From the NCBI GenBank assembly GCA_020432165.1, contig JAGQGU010000049.1:1-40061 (forward strand): a DNA stretch of 40,061 nucleotides. Reading direction: 5' to 3'. Origin of the DNA: Thermomicrobiales bacterium. GTDB lineage: Bacteria; Chloroflexota; Chloroflexia; Thermomicrobiales; UBA6265. The position numbers and the translations under genes are program-made. Positions 23,512-32,072 of this stretch are shown here, one piece after another (positions within the stretch are counted from its first letter, which is position 1; every line of letters starts with the position of its first letter). Below the pieces are notes generated by a model. The model did no database searches. It was given only the letters and a program-made list of their open reading frames with translations, and had not been told where the DNA came from.

Positions 23512-24765
23512 ATGGACGGTTTTCTGAGTCTTGTTCCACTTATCGTGGTACTTGTGTTGTTATTCCGGCGCGTGCATATGATTCCGGCAGCGTTGGTCGG
23601 CGCCATTTTGGCGATGATTATCGGTGGCATTAGTCTTACTACCGCGAATGCCACGCTCATGGAAACCATGCCGAAGATTCTGGGCATGGTGGTACCGGTT
23701 ATCAACTCGGCAGTGGCATTTGCCGTCTTCAATGCCGGCGGCTATACCTCCGCACTGAAGCTGATGAATCGGGGTGTGGGTGGTCGTAGCGAACTATTGG
23801 CGGTCTCCATTGTGCTCCTCCAGAGCCTCGCTACCTACATGTCTGGTATCGGTGGTGGTACCGCGGTCGTGCTGGCTCCGCTGGCATTTGCCGCCTGCGG
23901 TGCTATTCCGGAATTGATCGCGGGTATGTCGATTGCGGCAGCCGTCGCGTTCACCACCTCGCCGGCGTCCCTTGAGTCCAGCGTTTTCTCGGAAATCAGC
24001 GGTGTGGCCATTGGTGATTATGTGAACCAAATGCGTCCCTATTGGCTGCTCTTTACCGTCATTGCTATGGTTATTGCCTACCTGGGTGCAAAGAAGCGCG
24101 GCAGCCTCTTCACGAGCGATGCCCCCTCTGATGTGACCGATCCGACGGAAGATACTGCCCAGTTGGTAAAAACCACCATTCCGGCTGCGTTCCTGCTCTT
24201 CTCCGTGCTTGTTGGTCCCAAGATCAACGAAGCGCTCGATATGCCTCTCTTTGGTCCGCTGGTCTACAGCCTCGGCACCATCCTCCTCATTTGGGTCTGC
24301 ACCTCGGAGAATCTGAACAAGACGTTCGAATCGTTGGTGGATGGTTCCAGTTACATCCTCACCCGCCTCTTTGGTGTGGGGTACTTCCTTTCCTTTATCT
24401 ACATCATCGAAAAGATCGGTGCCTTTGACACCATCTCCAGCATGGCCGAGGTTGCGCCTCATTGGTTGATGATTCCTGCAGGTGTCCTGGCCGGATTCCT
24501 GATCGGTGTTCCAGCCGGTGCATACGTGGGCACCATCCTGGCACTGATTCTTCCGGTCGTCATGAATCTTGGTTTCTCGCCTCTGGCCATGGGCTTTGTC
24601 ACTATGGGTGTCGGCCTTGGTAGCCAGATGAGCTTCGTGAATATCACCATGCAGGCGCTGAGCTCCGGCTTCCAGATTCCGATCGAGAAGGTGGTTCGCG
24701 GCAATACACCATACATCGTTGGTTGCGTTACCCTGCTGCTGGGTATCTCCCTGGTCATGGCCTAA
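23512..24765 (+). CDS. Multi-pass membrane permease of the operon
   Basis: A 417-aa hydrophobic protein with about 11-12 helices, starting MDGFLSLVPLIVVLVLLF. Notable loops are YMSGIGGGTAVVLAPLAFAA near 105, AFTTSPASLESSVFSEISG near 145, and GVPAGAYVGTILALILPV near 330. The repeated re-entrant-loop-like segments (GIGGGTA, TSPAS, GVPAGAYVG) recall the ion transporter superfamily that includes CitM, GntP and DcuC, but I cannot place it in one family. The ATG at 23512 has GGAGG 5 nt upstream. Between carbamate kinase and the amidohydrolase, it probably imports the pathway substrate or exports its end product. Confidence 0.8.
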   Translation: MDGFLSLVPLIVVLVLLFRRVHMIPAALVGAILAMIIGGISLTTANATLMETMPKILGMVVPVINSAVAFAVFNAGGYTSALKLMNRGVGGRSELLAVSIVLLQSLATYMSGIGGGTAVVLAPLAFAACGAIPELIAGMSIAAAVAFTTSPASLESSVFSEISGVAIGDYVNQMRPYWLLFTVIAMVIAYLGAKKRGSLFTSDAPSDVTDPTEDTAQLVKTTIPAAFLLFSVLVGPKINEALDMPLFGPLVYSLGTILLIWVCTSENLNKTFESLVDGSSYILTRLFGVGYFLSFIYIIEKIGAFDTISSMAEVAPHWLMIPAGVLAGFLIGVPAGAYVGTILALILPVVMNLGFSPLAMGFVTMGVGLGSQMSFVNITMQALSSGFQIPIEKVVRGNTPYIVGCVTLLLGISLVMA

Positions 24766-24788
24766 CGAACCAATAGAGGAGCATTATC

Positions 24789-26015
24789 ATGGGAACACTC
24801 TTCAAAAACGTACGCTTGCAGGATGACACAGATCTGGTCGATATCCGGATTGATGGTGAGACTATCGCAGAGATTGCCAGTGGTATTGATTCGACCGGTC
24901 ACGATGTGATCGAGGGTGATGGCCGGGTCGTACTACCGGGGCTGGTGGAAGCTCATATCCATTTGGATAAGGCATTGGTGGCGGATCGCTGCCTGAATCG
25001 TAGTGGCACCGTGAAGGAAGCCATCGCGGTGACGGCTGAGCTCAAGCCAACGTTTACCAGCGAGGATGTGCGCGAGCGTGCCGAGAAGACCCTGCGCATG
25101 GAGATTCTGAACGGTGTGACGCACATGCGTACCCAATCGGAGTTCGATCCGGCGGGCGGATTCACTGGCTTCCACGATATCATGGCGCTCAAGGAGCGTT
25201 ACAAGAACTACATTGATATGCAGGTGGTTGCCTTCCCCCAGGAGGGTATCCACAAGGCTCCCGGCACCGAACAGATGATGTACGAGGCCATGGATATGGG
25301 AGCTGATATCGTTGGTGGTGTTCCGTACAACGATTTCTCCGCCAACGATCATATCGATACCGTCTTCGAGATCGCCAAGAAATACGACAAGCCGATCGAC
25401 TTCCATCAGGACTTTATGGACAATGCCGAAGGCACCTCCATTCAGTACGTGATCGACAAGACGATTGCTGAAGGATTCCAGGGCCGCGTAGCGGTGGGGC
25501 ACCTCACCAGTTTGGGTGCGTTCGAGCCGGAAGCATTGAAGCCGATAGCCGAAGGTATGGCCCAAGCCGGGATCAGCGTCTTCAGCTTGCCTGCTACCGA
25601 TCTCCATCTCGGCGGGCGCGGCGATACCCACAATGTTCGCCGGGCGCTCACGCCAATCCGCTTCCTGCGCTCACACGGTGTCAACGTCAGCCTTGCCTCC
25701 AACAACATTCGGAACGCCTTCACGCCGTATGGCAATGGTGACCTCTTCCAGATCGCACTGTTGGGTATCGCGGGTGGGCACCTTGGTGGCGCCGATGATT
25801 TGCCGCATGTGATTGATATGATCACCACCTGTCCCGCCGATGCGCTGGGATATGGTGATGCCTACGGTGTGGAAGTTGGTAAGCCGGCCGACCTGATCAT
25901 GGTGGATTCACGCAAACGAGCAGACGCCATTATCGATCTCGCGACCAAGTTGATCGTGATGAAGCGCGGCAAGGTGCTGGTGCGGACTACCAAAGAGACT
26001 GAGTGGTTCATCTAG
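24789..26015 (+). CDS. CodA/AtzC-like amidohydrolase with altered active site
   Basis: A 408-aa metal-dependent hydrolase of the cytosine deaminase/isopropylammelide hydrolase type. It has H56 and H58 in HIHLDK, MQVVAFPQEGI, H206 in FHQDFMDN, H238 in GHLTSLGA and PATDLHLGGRGD. At the position of the metal-binding Asp (D313 in CodA, D303 in AtzC, aligned from memory) it has Asn305 in SNNIRNAFTPYGNGD. At CodA Glu217 it has Phe209. It therefore is not a standard cytosine deaminase. As last gene of the carbamoyltransferase operon (24 nt after the permease, GGAG ribosome-binding site), it may open a cyclic ureide or deaminate or hydrolyse the imported substrate. Confidence 0.88.
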   Translation: MGTLFKNVRLQDDTDLVDIRIDGETIAEIASGIDSTGHDVIEGDGRVVLPGLVEAHIHLDKALVADRCLNRSGTVKEAIAVTAELKPTFTSEDVRERAEKTLRMEILNGVTHMRTQSEFDPAGGFTGFHDIMALKERYKNYIDMQVVAFPQEGIHKAPGTEQMMYEAMDMGADIVGGVPYNDFSANDHIDTVFEIAKKYDKPIDFHQDFMDNAEGTSIQYVIDKTIAEGFQGRVAVGHLTSLGAFEPEALKPIAEGMAQAGISVFSLPATDLHLGGRGDTHNVRRALTPIRFLRSHGVNVSLASNNIRNAFTPYGNGDLFQIALLGIAGGHLGGADDLPHVIDMITTCPADALGYGDAYGVEVGKPADLIMVDSRKRADAIIDLATKLIVMKRGKVLVRTTKETEWFI

Positions 26016-26039
26016 CGTAGAACGGTACGCATTTCTGGT

Positions 26040-26067
26040 GGGGGTTCCAGGGATTCCTGGGCCCCCC
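26040..26067. terminator. Terminator hairpin between the operon and corA
   Basis: GGGGGTTCCAGG and CCTGGGCCCCCC pair (one mismatch, one G-T) around a 3-nt loop. It lies 24 nt after the amidohydrolase stop and just before the corA stop on the other strand; TCTCTATTT follows on the plus strand. Probably bidirectional. Confidence 0.72.
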
Positions 26068-26070
26068 TCT

Positions 26071-27084
26071 CTATTTCAGCCACCCATTCTTCCTGAACCA
26101 GTACCACATGGCCACCGAGGTTACCGCCATGAGAATGAGTGCAAGCGGATAGCCGTAAAGCCAGCGCGTTTCTGGCATATCGAAATTCATGCCATAGACC
26201 GTGCCGATAAGCGTGGGCGCGAAGAGAATCGCCGCCCAGCTGGAGATACGCTTCACTTCATCGTTTTGGGCGAGACTTGCTTCCGTCATCGCCTTGAACT
26301 CCTCGTTTTGCTGCACACTCACCACCGCCAGATTGGTGCTGACAATGTTCTGCAGGAGTTCGCGCATTCCCGAAACATGCTCCTGTACCTGAATTGCGTG
26401 GTCCAGCACATCGCGGAAGTATTCCACCAGTTCCGGTGGAGTCTTGTATTTCTCCGCACCGGCGATGAGGGAGCTGAGGATCGTCAGGAGCGGCTTGGTG
26501 GAACGCTGGAATTCGATCACCTCACGGCTCAACTCATAGGTGCGCTGGGTGACATCCATGCTGGAGTTGAACATCTGGGTCTCGATCTCATCGATATCGT
26601 TTTCCAGGCCACGTACAACCGGACCGTAATCATCCACCACGCGGTCGACAATGGCATAGAGGATCGCTTCGGGACCGAGCGCCAGCAGCTCGGGATCGCT
26701 CTCCATACGGCGGCGGACGCGTGTGAGCTCTGATCCTTCGCCGTGACGAATGGTGATCACGAAATCTCTACCCACGAAGATATGGAGTTCCGCAAACTCG
26801 ACCTCTTCAGCGCGGTCGATATAGCGGGCCGAGCGGAGCACCACGAAGAGCACGTCGTCGTATCGCTCCACTTTCGGTCGCTGGTGGGCGGTGACACTAT
26901 CTTCCACGGCGAGTTCATGGATATCGAACTCCCGCGCGACGATACCGAACTCGGTCGGATCGGGTTTGTAGAGCCCAATCCAGCAGACACCACCAACTTC
27001 TTTGGTTTCGGCGTAGGCGGCAGTAATACCGGCGGGTTCAAGCACACGCTTGCCATCGACATAGACAGCATTATCAACAATCAC
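26071..27084 (-). CDS. corA: CorA-type magnesium/cobalt transporter
   Basis: About 337 aa. A long acidic cytoplasmic domain ends in two transmembrane helices. The signature YGMNF is present in TVYGMNFDMPE, followed by YGYPLALILMAVTSVAMWYWF and a basic tail. The long stalk helix carries RTYELSREVIEF and MRELLQNIVS. The frame reaches an ATG at 27108 with no ribosome-binding site, while GTG at 27084 has GGAGG 6 nt upstream and is preferred. It forms a pentameric channel in the inner membrane. It is downstream of the MFS gene on the same strand, with an 81-nt gap. Confidence 0.93.
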   Translation of the reverse strand: MIVDNAVYVDGKRVLEPAGITAAYAETKEVGGVCWIGLYKPDPTEFGIVAREFDIHELAVEDSVTAHQRPKVERYDDVLFVVLRSARYIDRAEEVEFAELHIFVGRDFVITIRHGEGSELTRVRRRMESDPELLALGPEAILYAIVDRVVDDYGPVVRGLENDIDEIETQMFNSSMDVTQRTYELSREVIEFQRSTKPLLTILSSLIAGAEKYKTPPELVEYFRDVLDHAIQVQEHVSGMRELLQNIVSTNLAVVSVQQNEEFKAMTEASLAQNDEVKRISSWAAILFAPTLIGTVYGMNFDMPETRWLYGYPLALILMAVTSVAMWYWFRKNGWLK

Positions 27085-27165
27085 CACCGACCTCCCTTCC
27101 CAACGCATTGAAGCATCTGGAAATGTAGGAGCGCAGAGGTGTACGTGTCAATGGAATGCCAGAGC

Positions 27166-28401
27166 CTAGTCAGCCACTGGTACGGACGCCTCGGCACGGG
27201 ATGACTTATCCAGATATCCGTGTTTCCGCAAATCCAGAACAGCTATTGCTGCACCGACCATGGTGAAGCTGAAGGCAATGGTCAGCAGCACATTGGCGGA
27301 GGCGCCGCTCATCACACCCGCCAGCGCCGCACCAACTGCGGCCATGGTCGTTTTCAGGCTGGTGCTCAGGGTGAAGACCTGGGTGCGCACATTCGGTGGA
27401 CTGAAGCGATCTCGCACCGAGAATTGTGCGGTTCCTTGCGGTCCACCCAATGCCCCGGCCATCGCATACAGAAGTAACGCGATCGGTGTACTCGTCACCA
27501 TTGTCAGCAGCATCACCGGAATAGCGGTAGCAAAGGTTACGAAGGGCAACATCACATGTGGTCGCTCAGTGCCGAATGGATGCGAGGCATAGGTGAGGGA
27601 GCCGATCAATGCGCCGATGGCCATAGTACTCAGCAATACACCAGCGTTGACCGAAAAGGTGGTATCTGCCAGCATCGTCGCCGCGATTGGCATGATGCCA
27701 CCGGATGCTGCGCCGAAGCTGGTGGCGATGACCGTCGTGCGGAGCGGGGTGATGCTGCCGATTGCCTTGAAGCCATCCACCGGTGACGGTACCGCGATGA
27801 CGGCACGATCACGTGGTTTGTCGACCTTCAGTCGCAGTACATTGAGTGCCGCCAACCCCATCAATGCGGCCAGGAGTAACAGGCTCGCAAGCGGTGTCAC
27901 CCAACCAGCAACAGCGGCGACGATCGCTGGCGCCAGAATGGCGGAGACATTGTAGGTGACCACATCCAGTGCATAGGCGCGGTGCAGCATCGGTTGGGGC
28001 ACCATCGTGCCGACCAGGCTGGAGAGTCCACCTTGCACCAATGGTCCGACTGTCCCGCCGATGGCAGCCAAAAGCAGAATGGCCCAATCCTGAATAGCGC
28101 CGATACCAAGCCCGCAAATGGCGATCATGATGCCGTTAAAGAGGAAGGTCAGTGAGTAGAGGCGGGTAGGGTTGGTACTGAGATCGGCCATGCGGCCTAC
28201 GAATGGAGCAGCGATGATATTTGGGATCAGGAACGCTGCGACCAACAAACCGCCGAGTTTGAGACCCGCGGGCGTCGCTGCCGCGGTGAGGATAAGAGCC
28301 AGCCGCAACCCTTCATTCGCGAGCCGCGCCATCACAGCTGTGGCGAAGTAGGTACTGAACGCTGGTGCCGCGCGGTGGAGATCGCGGAAGGAAGACGACA
28401 T
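27166..28401 (-). CDS. MFS-type transporter
   Basis: A 411-aa membrane protein with about 12 helices. Features of the drug-efflux MFS branch are visible: the N-terminal FSTYFATAVMARLANEG, the loop between helices 2 and 3 (FVGRMADLSTNPTRLYSL, an R-D/GR motif A variant) and the central cytoplasmic loop RLKVDKPRDRAV. The second half contains MAIGALIGSLTY and AGALGGPQGTAQFSVRDRF. The ATG at 28401 follows CAGGTTGGGATC. It is downstream of metE but separated from it by a hairpin, so it probably has its own promoter. Substrate unknown. Confidence 0.88.
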   Translation of the reverse strand: MSSSFRDLHRAAPAFSTYFATAVMARLANEGLRLALILTAAATPAGLKLGGLLVAAFLIPNIIAAPFVGRMADLSTNPTRLYSLTFLFNGIMIAICGLGIGAIQDWAILLLAAIGGTVGPLVQGGLSSLVGTMVPQPMLHRAYALDVVTYNVSAILAPAIVAAVAGWVTPLASLLLLAALMGLAALNVLRLKVDKPRDRAVIAVPSPVDGFKAIGSITPLRTTVIATSFGAASGGIMPIAATMLADTTFSVNAGVLLSTMAIGALIGSLTYASHPFGTERPHVMLPFVTFATAIPVMLLTMVTSTPIALLLYAMAGALGGPQGTAQFSVRDRFSPPNVRTQVFTLSTSLKTTMAAVGAALAGVMSGASANVLLTIAFSFTMVGAAIAVLDLRKHGYLDKSSRAEASVPVAD

Positions 28402-28427
28402 GATCCCAACCTGTAGGACGAATGGAA

Positions 28428-28459
28428 AACGAGGCGAGAGTAAACCTCATCGCCTCGTT
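28428..28459 (-). terminator. Terminator of metE
   Basis: The arms AACGAGGCG (28428-28436) and CGCCTCGTT (28451-28459) pair around 14 nt. Read on the minus strand, the stem is followed by TTTTCC, giving a short U tract. It lies between the metE stop and the MFS start. Confidence 0.72.
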
Positions 28460-28505
28460 GTGATATTCACGCCTATCAGTCTGCGGGTCAAGGGTAACCG
28501 GTTCT

Positions 28506-30797
28506 CTACCCAATCTCGCTGCGTACCTCCAATGTCGCAGCCACCATGTTTCGCAAAGCCGCGGTCGTTTCCGGTGATTTTCGGGTCTTCAGGCCGCAAT
28601 CAGGATTCACCCACACCTGCTTCACATCCAACACCGAGATAGTCTGGCGCAGATTCTCGGCGATCTCCTCCTGCGGCGGTACGCGGGGACTGTGGATATC
28701 GTAAACGCCCGGACCGACGCCTTTGTCATACCCCTCGTTGCGGAAACTCTCCAGGAGTTCGAGACCCGAGCGCGCGTTCTCGATCGAGATCACGTCCGCA
28801 TCCAGATCGCTGATTGCCTGGAAGATATCGCCGAATTCCGAATAGCACATATGCGTGTGTATCTGCGTCTCCGGCTTCACCCCGCTGGCGGTGATGCGGA
28901 AGCTTTGCACTGCCCAATCCAGGTAGTGCTGCCAGTTTTCGCGTCGGAGCGGTAGCCCTTCGCGGAGCGCTGCTTCATCGATCTGGATCATGGCGATACC
29001 GGCTTTCTCCAGATCGACCACTTCATCACGAATCGCGAGCGCGATCTGCAGGCAGGTTTCGCTGCGCGGCTGATCATCGCGCACGAAACTCCAGTTCAGG
29101 ATTGTCACCGGTCCAGTAAGCATGCCTTTCACGGGCTTCTCGCTGAGGCTCTGCGCAAAGGTAGCCCAGCGTACCGTCATTGGCTGTGGTCGGCTGACAT
29201 CGCCGAAGATCAAGGGTGGGCGCACGTAACGGCTGCCGTAGCTCTGTACCCAGCCGTAGCGAGTGAAGGCGAAACCATCCAGCTGCTCGCCAAAGTACTG
29301 CACCATGTCATTGCGCTCGGGTTCGCCATGCACAAGTACATCGATACCGAGATCTTCCTGCAATGCGATCACGTCCCTGATCTGCTGCTCCAGGAACGCT
29401 TCGTATTCCTCCTGTGAGATCTCGCCGTTGTCGAAACGCCGACGTTCCGCCCGAAGCTCCGGCACCTGAGGGAAGGAACCGATGGTCGTTGTTGGCAGCA
29501 ATGGCAGATTCAGCTTCGTCGCCTGAATCTCGGCGCGATCAGCGGCCGTGAGACCACGATCGGCATCCGCCGGAGTAATAGCACTCACGCGGGCTCGCAC
29601 GGCGGGGCTAAAGCGTCGCTCACTTGCGCGGGACAATGCCTGCACTGCATCACTCTCTGCGAGCTCTGCCGCGATGGCGTCTTCGCCATCGGTGAGTCCT
29701 TTTGCCAGCGTCGCGATTTCGGTGAGTTTCTCGTTAGCGAAGGCCAACCAGTTCTTTACGTCATCGTCGAGGTGTGTCTCGCGGGCAATGGTGATGGGTA
29801 CATGCAACAGGCTGGTGGAGGCGCCGACATGAATCTTCGCCTCAGGTGCGAAACTCTCGATTGTTTGCAACAGACTCAGACTGGTGCGCAGATCGTTCTT
29901 CCAGACATTACGACCATCGACTACGCCAGCAACGAGTGTCTTGCCGGCCGGGAAGCCATATTGTTGGATCGCATTCAGTGTTTCACCACCGCGCACGAAA
30001 TCGAAACCGAAACCATCGACCGGCACATTCACCAGTTGTGGATAGATATCGGCGACATGATCGAAATAGGTGGAGATGATGATCTTGGCGGACGCCGCCT
30101 TCTCTTTCAGGCGCGTGTACGCCGACGTGAGCGCGATGACCGTAGCTTCGTCAACACCTGTTACCAGAATCGGTTCGTCGAACTGGATCCATTGCGCTCC
30201 CTGCGCGTCTAGCTTCGCCACGACTTCTTCATAGACTGGCAGGATTGCATCGAGCAGGTTGAGGCGATCGAAGCTGTCATCATCGGCTTTACCCAGGAGC
30301 AGATAGGTGATTGGACCAACCAGCACGACCTTTGCTTCAGCACCAGCAACCTGGGCCTCGGCCAGCGCATCAAACGGTTTGCTTGAGCTGAGGTTGAAGG
30401 TGCTCTTGGGACCAAGTTCCGGCACGATGTAGTGGTAGTTCGTATCGAACCACTTCGTCATTTCCATGGCCGCGATATCGTGGTCGCCGGTGCGGCCGCG
30501 CGCCATGGCGAAGTAGGTATCGAGATCGACTTCCCCGCCGCTCCAGCCATAGCGCGCGGGTACATTGCCTAGGAGCACGCTGGTATCCAACATGTGATCG
30601 TAGAGCGAGAAATCGTTCACCGGCACAATATCGATACCGGCATTGCGTTGGGTAGAGAGATTGGTGGCGCGAATACTCGCAGCAGTCGCCTGCAGATCAG
30701 CAGCGGTGATTTTGCCGCTCCAGAACTGTTCCAGCGCCTTCTTGAGTTCGCGATTGCCACCTATCCGGGGATACCCGGATATCGTTGAGAGAGCCAT
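28506..30797 (-). CDS. metE: Cobalamin-independent methionine synthase
   Basis: A 763-aa enzyme that methylates homocysteine with 5-methyltetrahydropteroyl-triglutamate. The N-terminal GYPRIGGNRELKKALEQFW substrate site is present. The catalytic C-terminal barrel has DVLVHGEPERNDMVQYFGE, the zinc ligands HTHMC (His and Cys), a downstream Glu in SIENARS and Cys in NPDCGLKTR. Length is normal. The ATG at 30797 has GGAG 6 nt upstream. A B12-dependent MetH is also encoded at the right end of the window, so the cell has both forms. I could not recognise a SAM or cobalamin riboswitch in the 253-bp upstream region. Confidence 0.97.
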   Translation of the reverse strand: MALSTISGYPRIGGNRELKKALEQFWSGKITAADLQATAASIRATNLSTQRNAGIDIVPVNDFSLYDHMLDTSVLLGNVPARYGWSGGEVDLDTYFAMARGRTGDHDIAAMEMTKWFDTNYHYIVPELGPKSTFNLSSSKPFDALAEAQVAGAEAKVVLVGPITYLLLGKADDDSFDRLNLLDAILPVYEEVVAKLDAQGAQWIQFDEPILVTGVDEATVIALTSAYTRLKEKAASAKIIISTYFDHVADIYPQLVNVPVDGFGFDFVRGGETLNAIQQYGFPAGKTLVAGVVDGRNVWKNDLRTSLSLLQTIESFAPEAKIHVGASTSLLHVPITIARETHLDDDVKNWLAFANEKLTEIATLAKGLTDGEDAIAAELAESDAVQALSRASERRFSPAVRARVSAITPADADRGLTAADRAEIQATKLNLPLLPTTTIGSFPQVPELRAERRRFDNGEISQEEYEAFLEQQIRDVIALQEDLGIDVLVHGEPERNDMVQYFGEQLDGFAFTRYGWVQSYGSRYVRPPLIFGDVSRPQPMTVRWATFAQSLSEKPVKGMLTGPVTILNWSFVRDDQPRSETCLQIALAIRDEVVDLEKAGIAMIQIDEAALREGLPLRRENWQHYLDWAVQSFRITASGVKPETQIHTHMCYSEFGDIFQAISDLDADVISIENARSGLELLESFRNEGYDKGVGPGVYDIHSPRVPPQEEIAENLRQTISVLDVKQVWVNPDCGLKTRKSPETTAALRNMVAATLEVRSEIG

Positions 30798-30933
30798 ACA
30801 CTACTCCGTGAGCGTACCTTCCCCGCAGGGAAGTGTGTGACGGCGAACCTGCCGAGGATGACAAGTTCAATATGTAGTCCGGGGATCGGACATTGATCCC
30901 AGTCTGGCAGCATGCAAATTGACCTGTCAAGCC

Positions 30934-31007
30934 CCACATCATGTGGTGGTTTGGCGAATGGCCATGCCCCAACATATGGGCATCGCAAGAAATGAGTAGT
31001 GACTACT
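30934..31007. promoter_or_regulatory. Three palindromes between metE and the PPOX triplet
   Basis: CCACAT-c-ATGTGG (30934-30946), ATGCCC/GGGCAT (30964-30969 and 30978-30983) and AGTAGT-g-ACTACT (30995-31007) lie in a row between the divergent metE and PPOX genes. The last is 44 nt before the PPOX start at 31051. The first and last are perfect 6-1-6 palindromes. They are candidate operators; no binding protein can be named. Confidence 0.45.
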
Positions 31008-31050
31008 GGTTAGCGGACGTACTCTACCGTTGTCAGGAAAGGACTAATCA

Positions 31051-31551
31051 GTGGCAGCAAAACCGAAAACGGTCTATTCACACTCCGGAGACAAGAATCG
31101 CTACGAACTTGACTGGGAAGAAGTTGAAGGGGAGCTTGTGAACTCCCAGATGTACTGGATCACCTCGCTGCAGGACGGTATCCCACACACGGTGCCCGTC
31201 ATCGGCGTTTGGTACGAGGGGGCGCTCTATTCCTGCAACCCCCGCTCGGAGCAGAAGTACAAGAATCTGAAAGAGAACTCTGTATGCCAGGCGTTGATGG
31301 GCAGCAGTCAGCTAAATGGTGGTCTCGATGTCGCTGTCCATGGTCATGCCGAGGAAGTAGAAGACATGGGAGGACGCACGCTGTTTGCCGAGCATCTCAA
31401 CGCGAAATATCCTCCATCCTGGCAGGGATTCGACGGAGCGGAAGAGGATATGTGGGTCTATCGTGTGGTTCCCACGCATATCCGCGCATTTCATCGTGAG
31501 AATCCGCTTGCCTCCGCTCGCTTCGATTTCCCGGCTGGGAACGACGCATGA
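31051..31551 (+). CDS. PPOX-fold protein, first of three tandem copies
   Basis: A 166-aa FMN/F420-type split-barrel protein. The family pattern is MYWITSLQDGIPHTVPVIGVW, then LYSCNPRSEQKYKNLKEN (flavin phosphate-binding region) and LDVAVHGHAEEV. The start is a GTG at 31051 with AAGGA about 8 nt upstream. The C-terminus ends with HRENPLASARFDF. It is followed by two related genes with ATGA overlaps. Shared parts are xT-LxDGxxHTxP, EQK-x(3-4)-N and GVDIVLRG-like strands. Function in the cell unknown; pyridoxamine phosphate oxidation, F420-dependent reduction or heme binding are options. Confidence 0.83.
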   Translation: MAAKPKTVYSHSGDKNRYELDWEEVEGELVNSQMYWITSLQDGIPHTVPVIGVWYEGALYSCNPRSEQKYKNLKENSVCQALMGSSQLNGGLDVAVHGHAEEVEDMGGRTLFAEHLNAKYPPSWQGFDGAEEDMWVYRVVPTHIRAFHRENPLASARFDFPAGNDA

Positions 31552-32072
31552 AGGTGATCGATACAAGAATCGATTCTCGCTACAGCGGGCCGCTGTCTGT
31601 CCCTACACCGTGGGATGATTTGCTGCCGCTGCTCACCGCTACCGAGATCTACACGCTCACCACAATCCTCCCAGATGGCATGCCTCACACGGTGCCACTG
31701 ACGGGTGCTTTCGATGACCTTGGATTTCTGTTTGGGACTGGTCCCAACGAACAAAAGGTCGTCAACATCACCAACGATCCGCGCGGATCAGTACAAATCG
31801 GTAGTGCGCTCTTCGCTGAGGGTGTTGACATTGTCCTGCGGGGACGTATCGAACGCGTTACCGATCGCATCACGCTGGCGTGGTTGGCGGAGACATTTGT
31901 TACCAAATATGGCGAAGGATGGCGATTCGGAGTGGGCAGCGACTCCCTGCTTAACGCAGATGATTTGCCATGTTGGGTCTTCCGCCTCGTACCGGAGGTG
32001 GGACACGCGTTCGTCCACGGCGAACGCGGAGCGCAGACGCCATACGAATTTGCTAGTGAGGTACAACCATGA
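31548..32072 (+). CDS. PPOX-fold protein, second of three tandem copies
   Basis: A 174-aa paralogue of its two neighbours. It begins MKVIDTRIDSRYSG and has TLTTILPDGMPHTVPLTG, FGTGPNEQKVVNITNDPR, EGVDIVLRGRIERV and a C-terminal WVFRLVPEVGHAFVHGE. The ATG overlaps the stop of the first copy (ATGA, 31548-31551), pointing to translational coupling. It is closer to the third copy than to the first: both begin MK-x(5)-D-x-RYS, contain PTPW and carry the EGVDIVLRG stretch. The predicted flavin-binding residues around NEQK are kept. Confidence 0.83.
   Translation: MKVIDTRIDSRYSGPLSVPTPWDDLLPLLTATEIYTLTTILPDGMPHTVPLTGAFDDLGFLFGTGPNEQKVVNITNDPRGSVQIGSALFAEGVDIVLRGRIERVTDRITLAWLAETFVTKYGEGWRFGVGSDSLLNADDLPCWVFRLVPEVGHAFVHGERGAQTPYEFASEVQP

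Noticed and set aside
24933-25631. 232-codon minus-strand frame opposite the amidohydrolase
   Set aside because: Shadow of the amidohydrolase; the plus strand carries metal-binding motifs and a proper ribosome-binding site.
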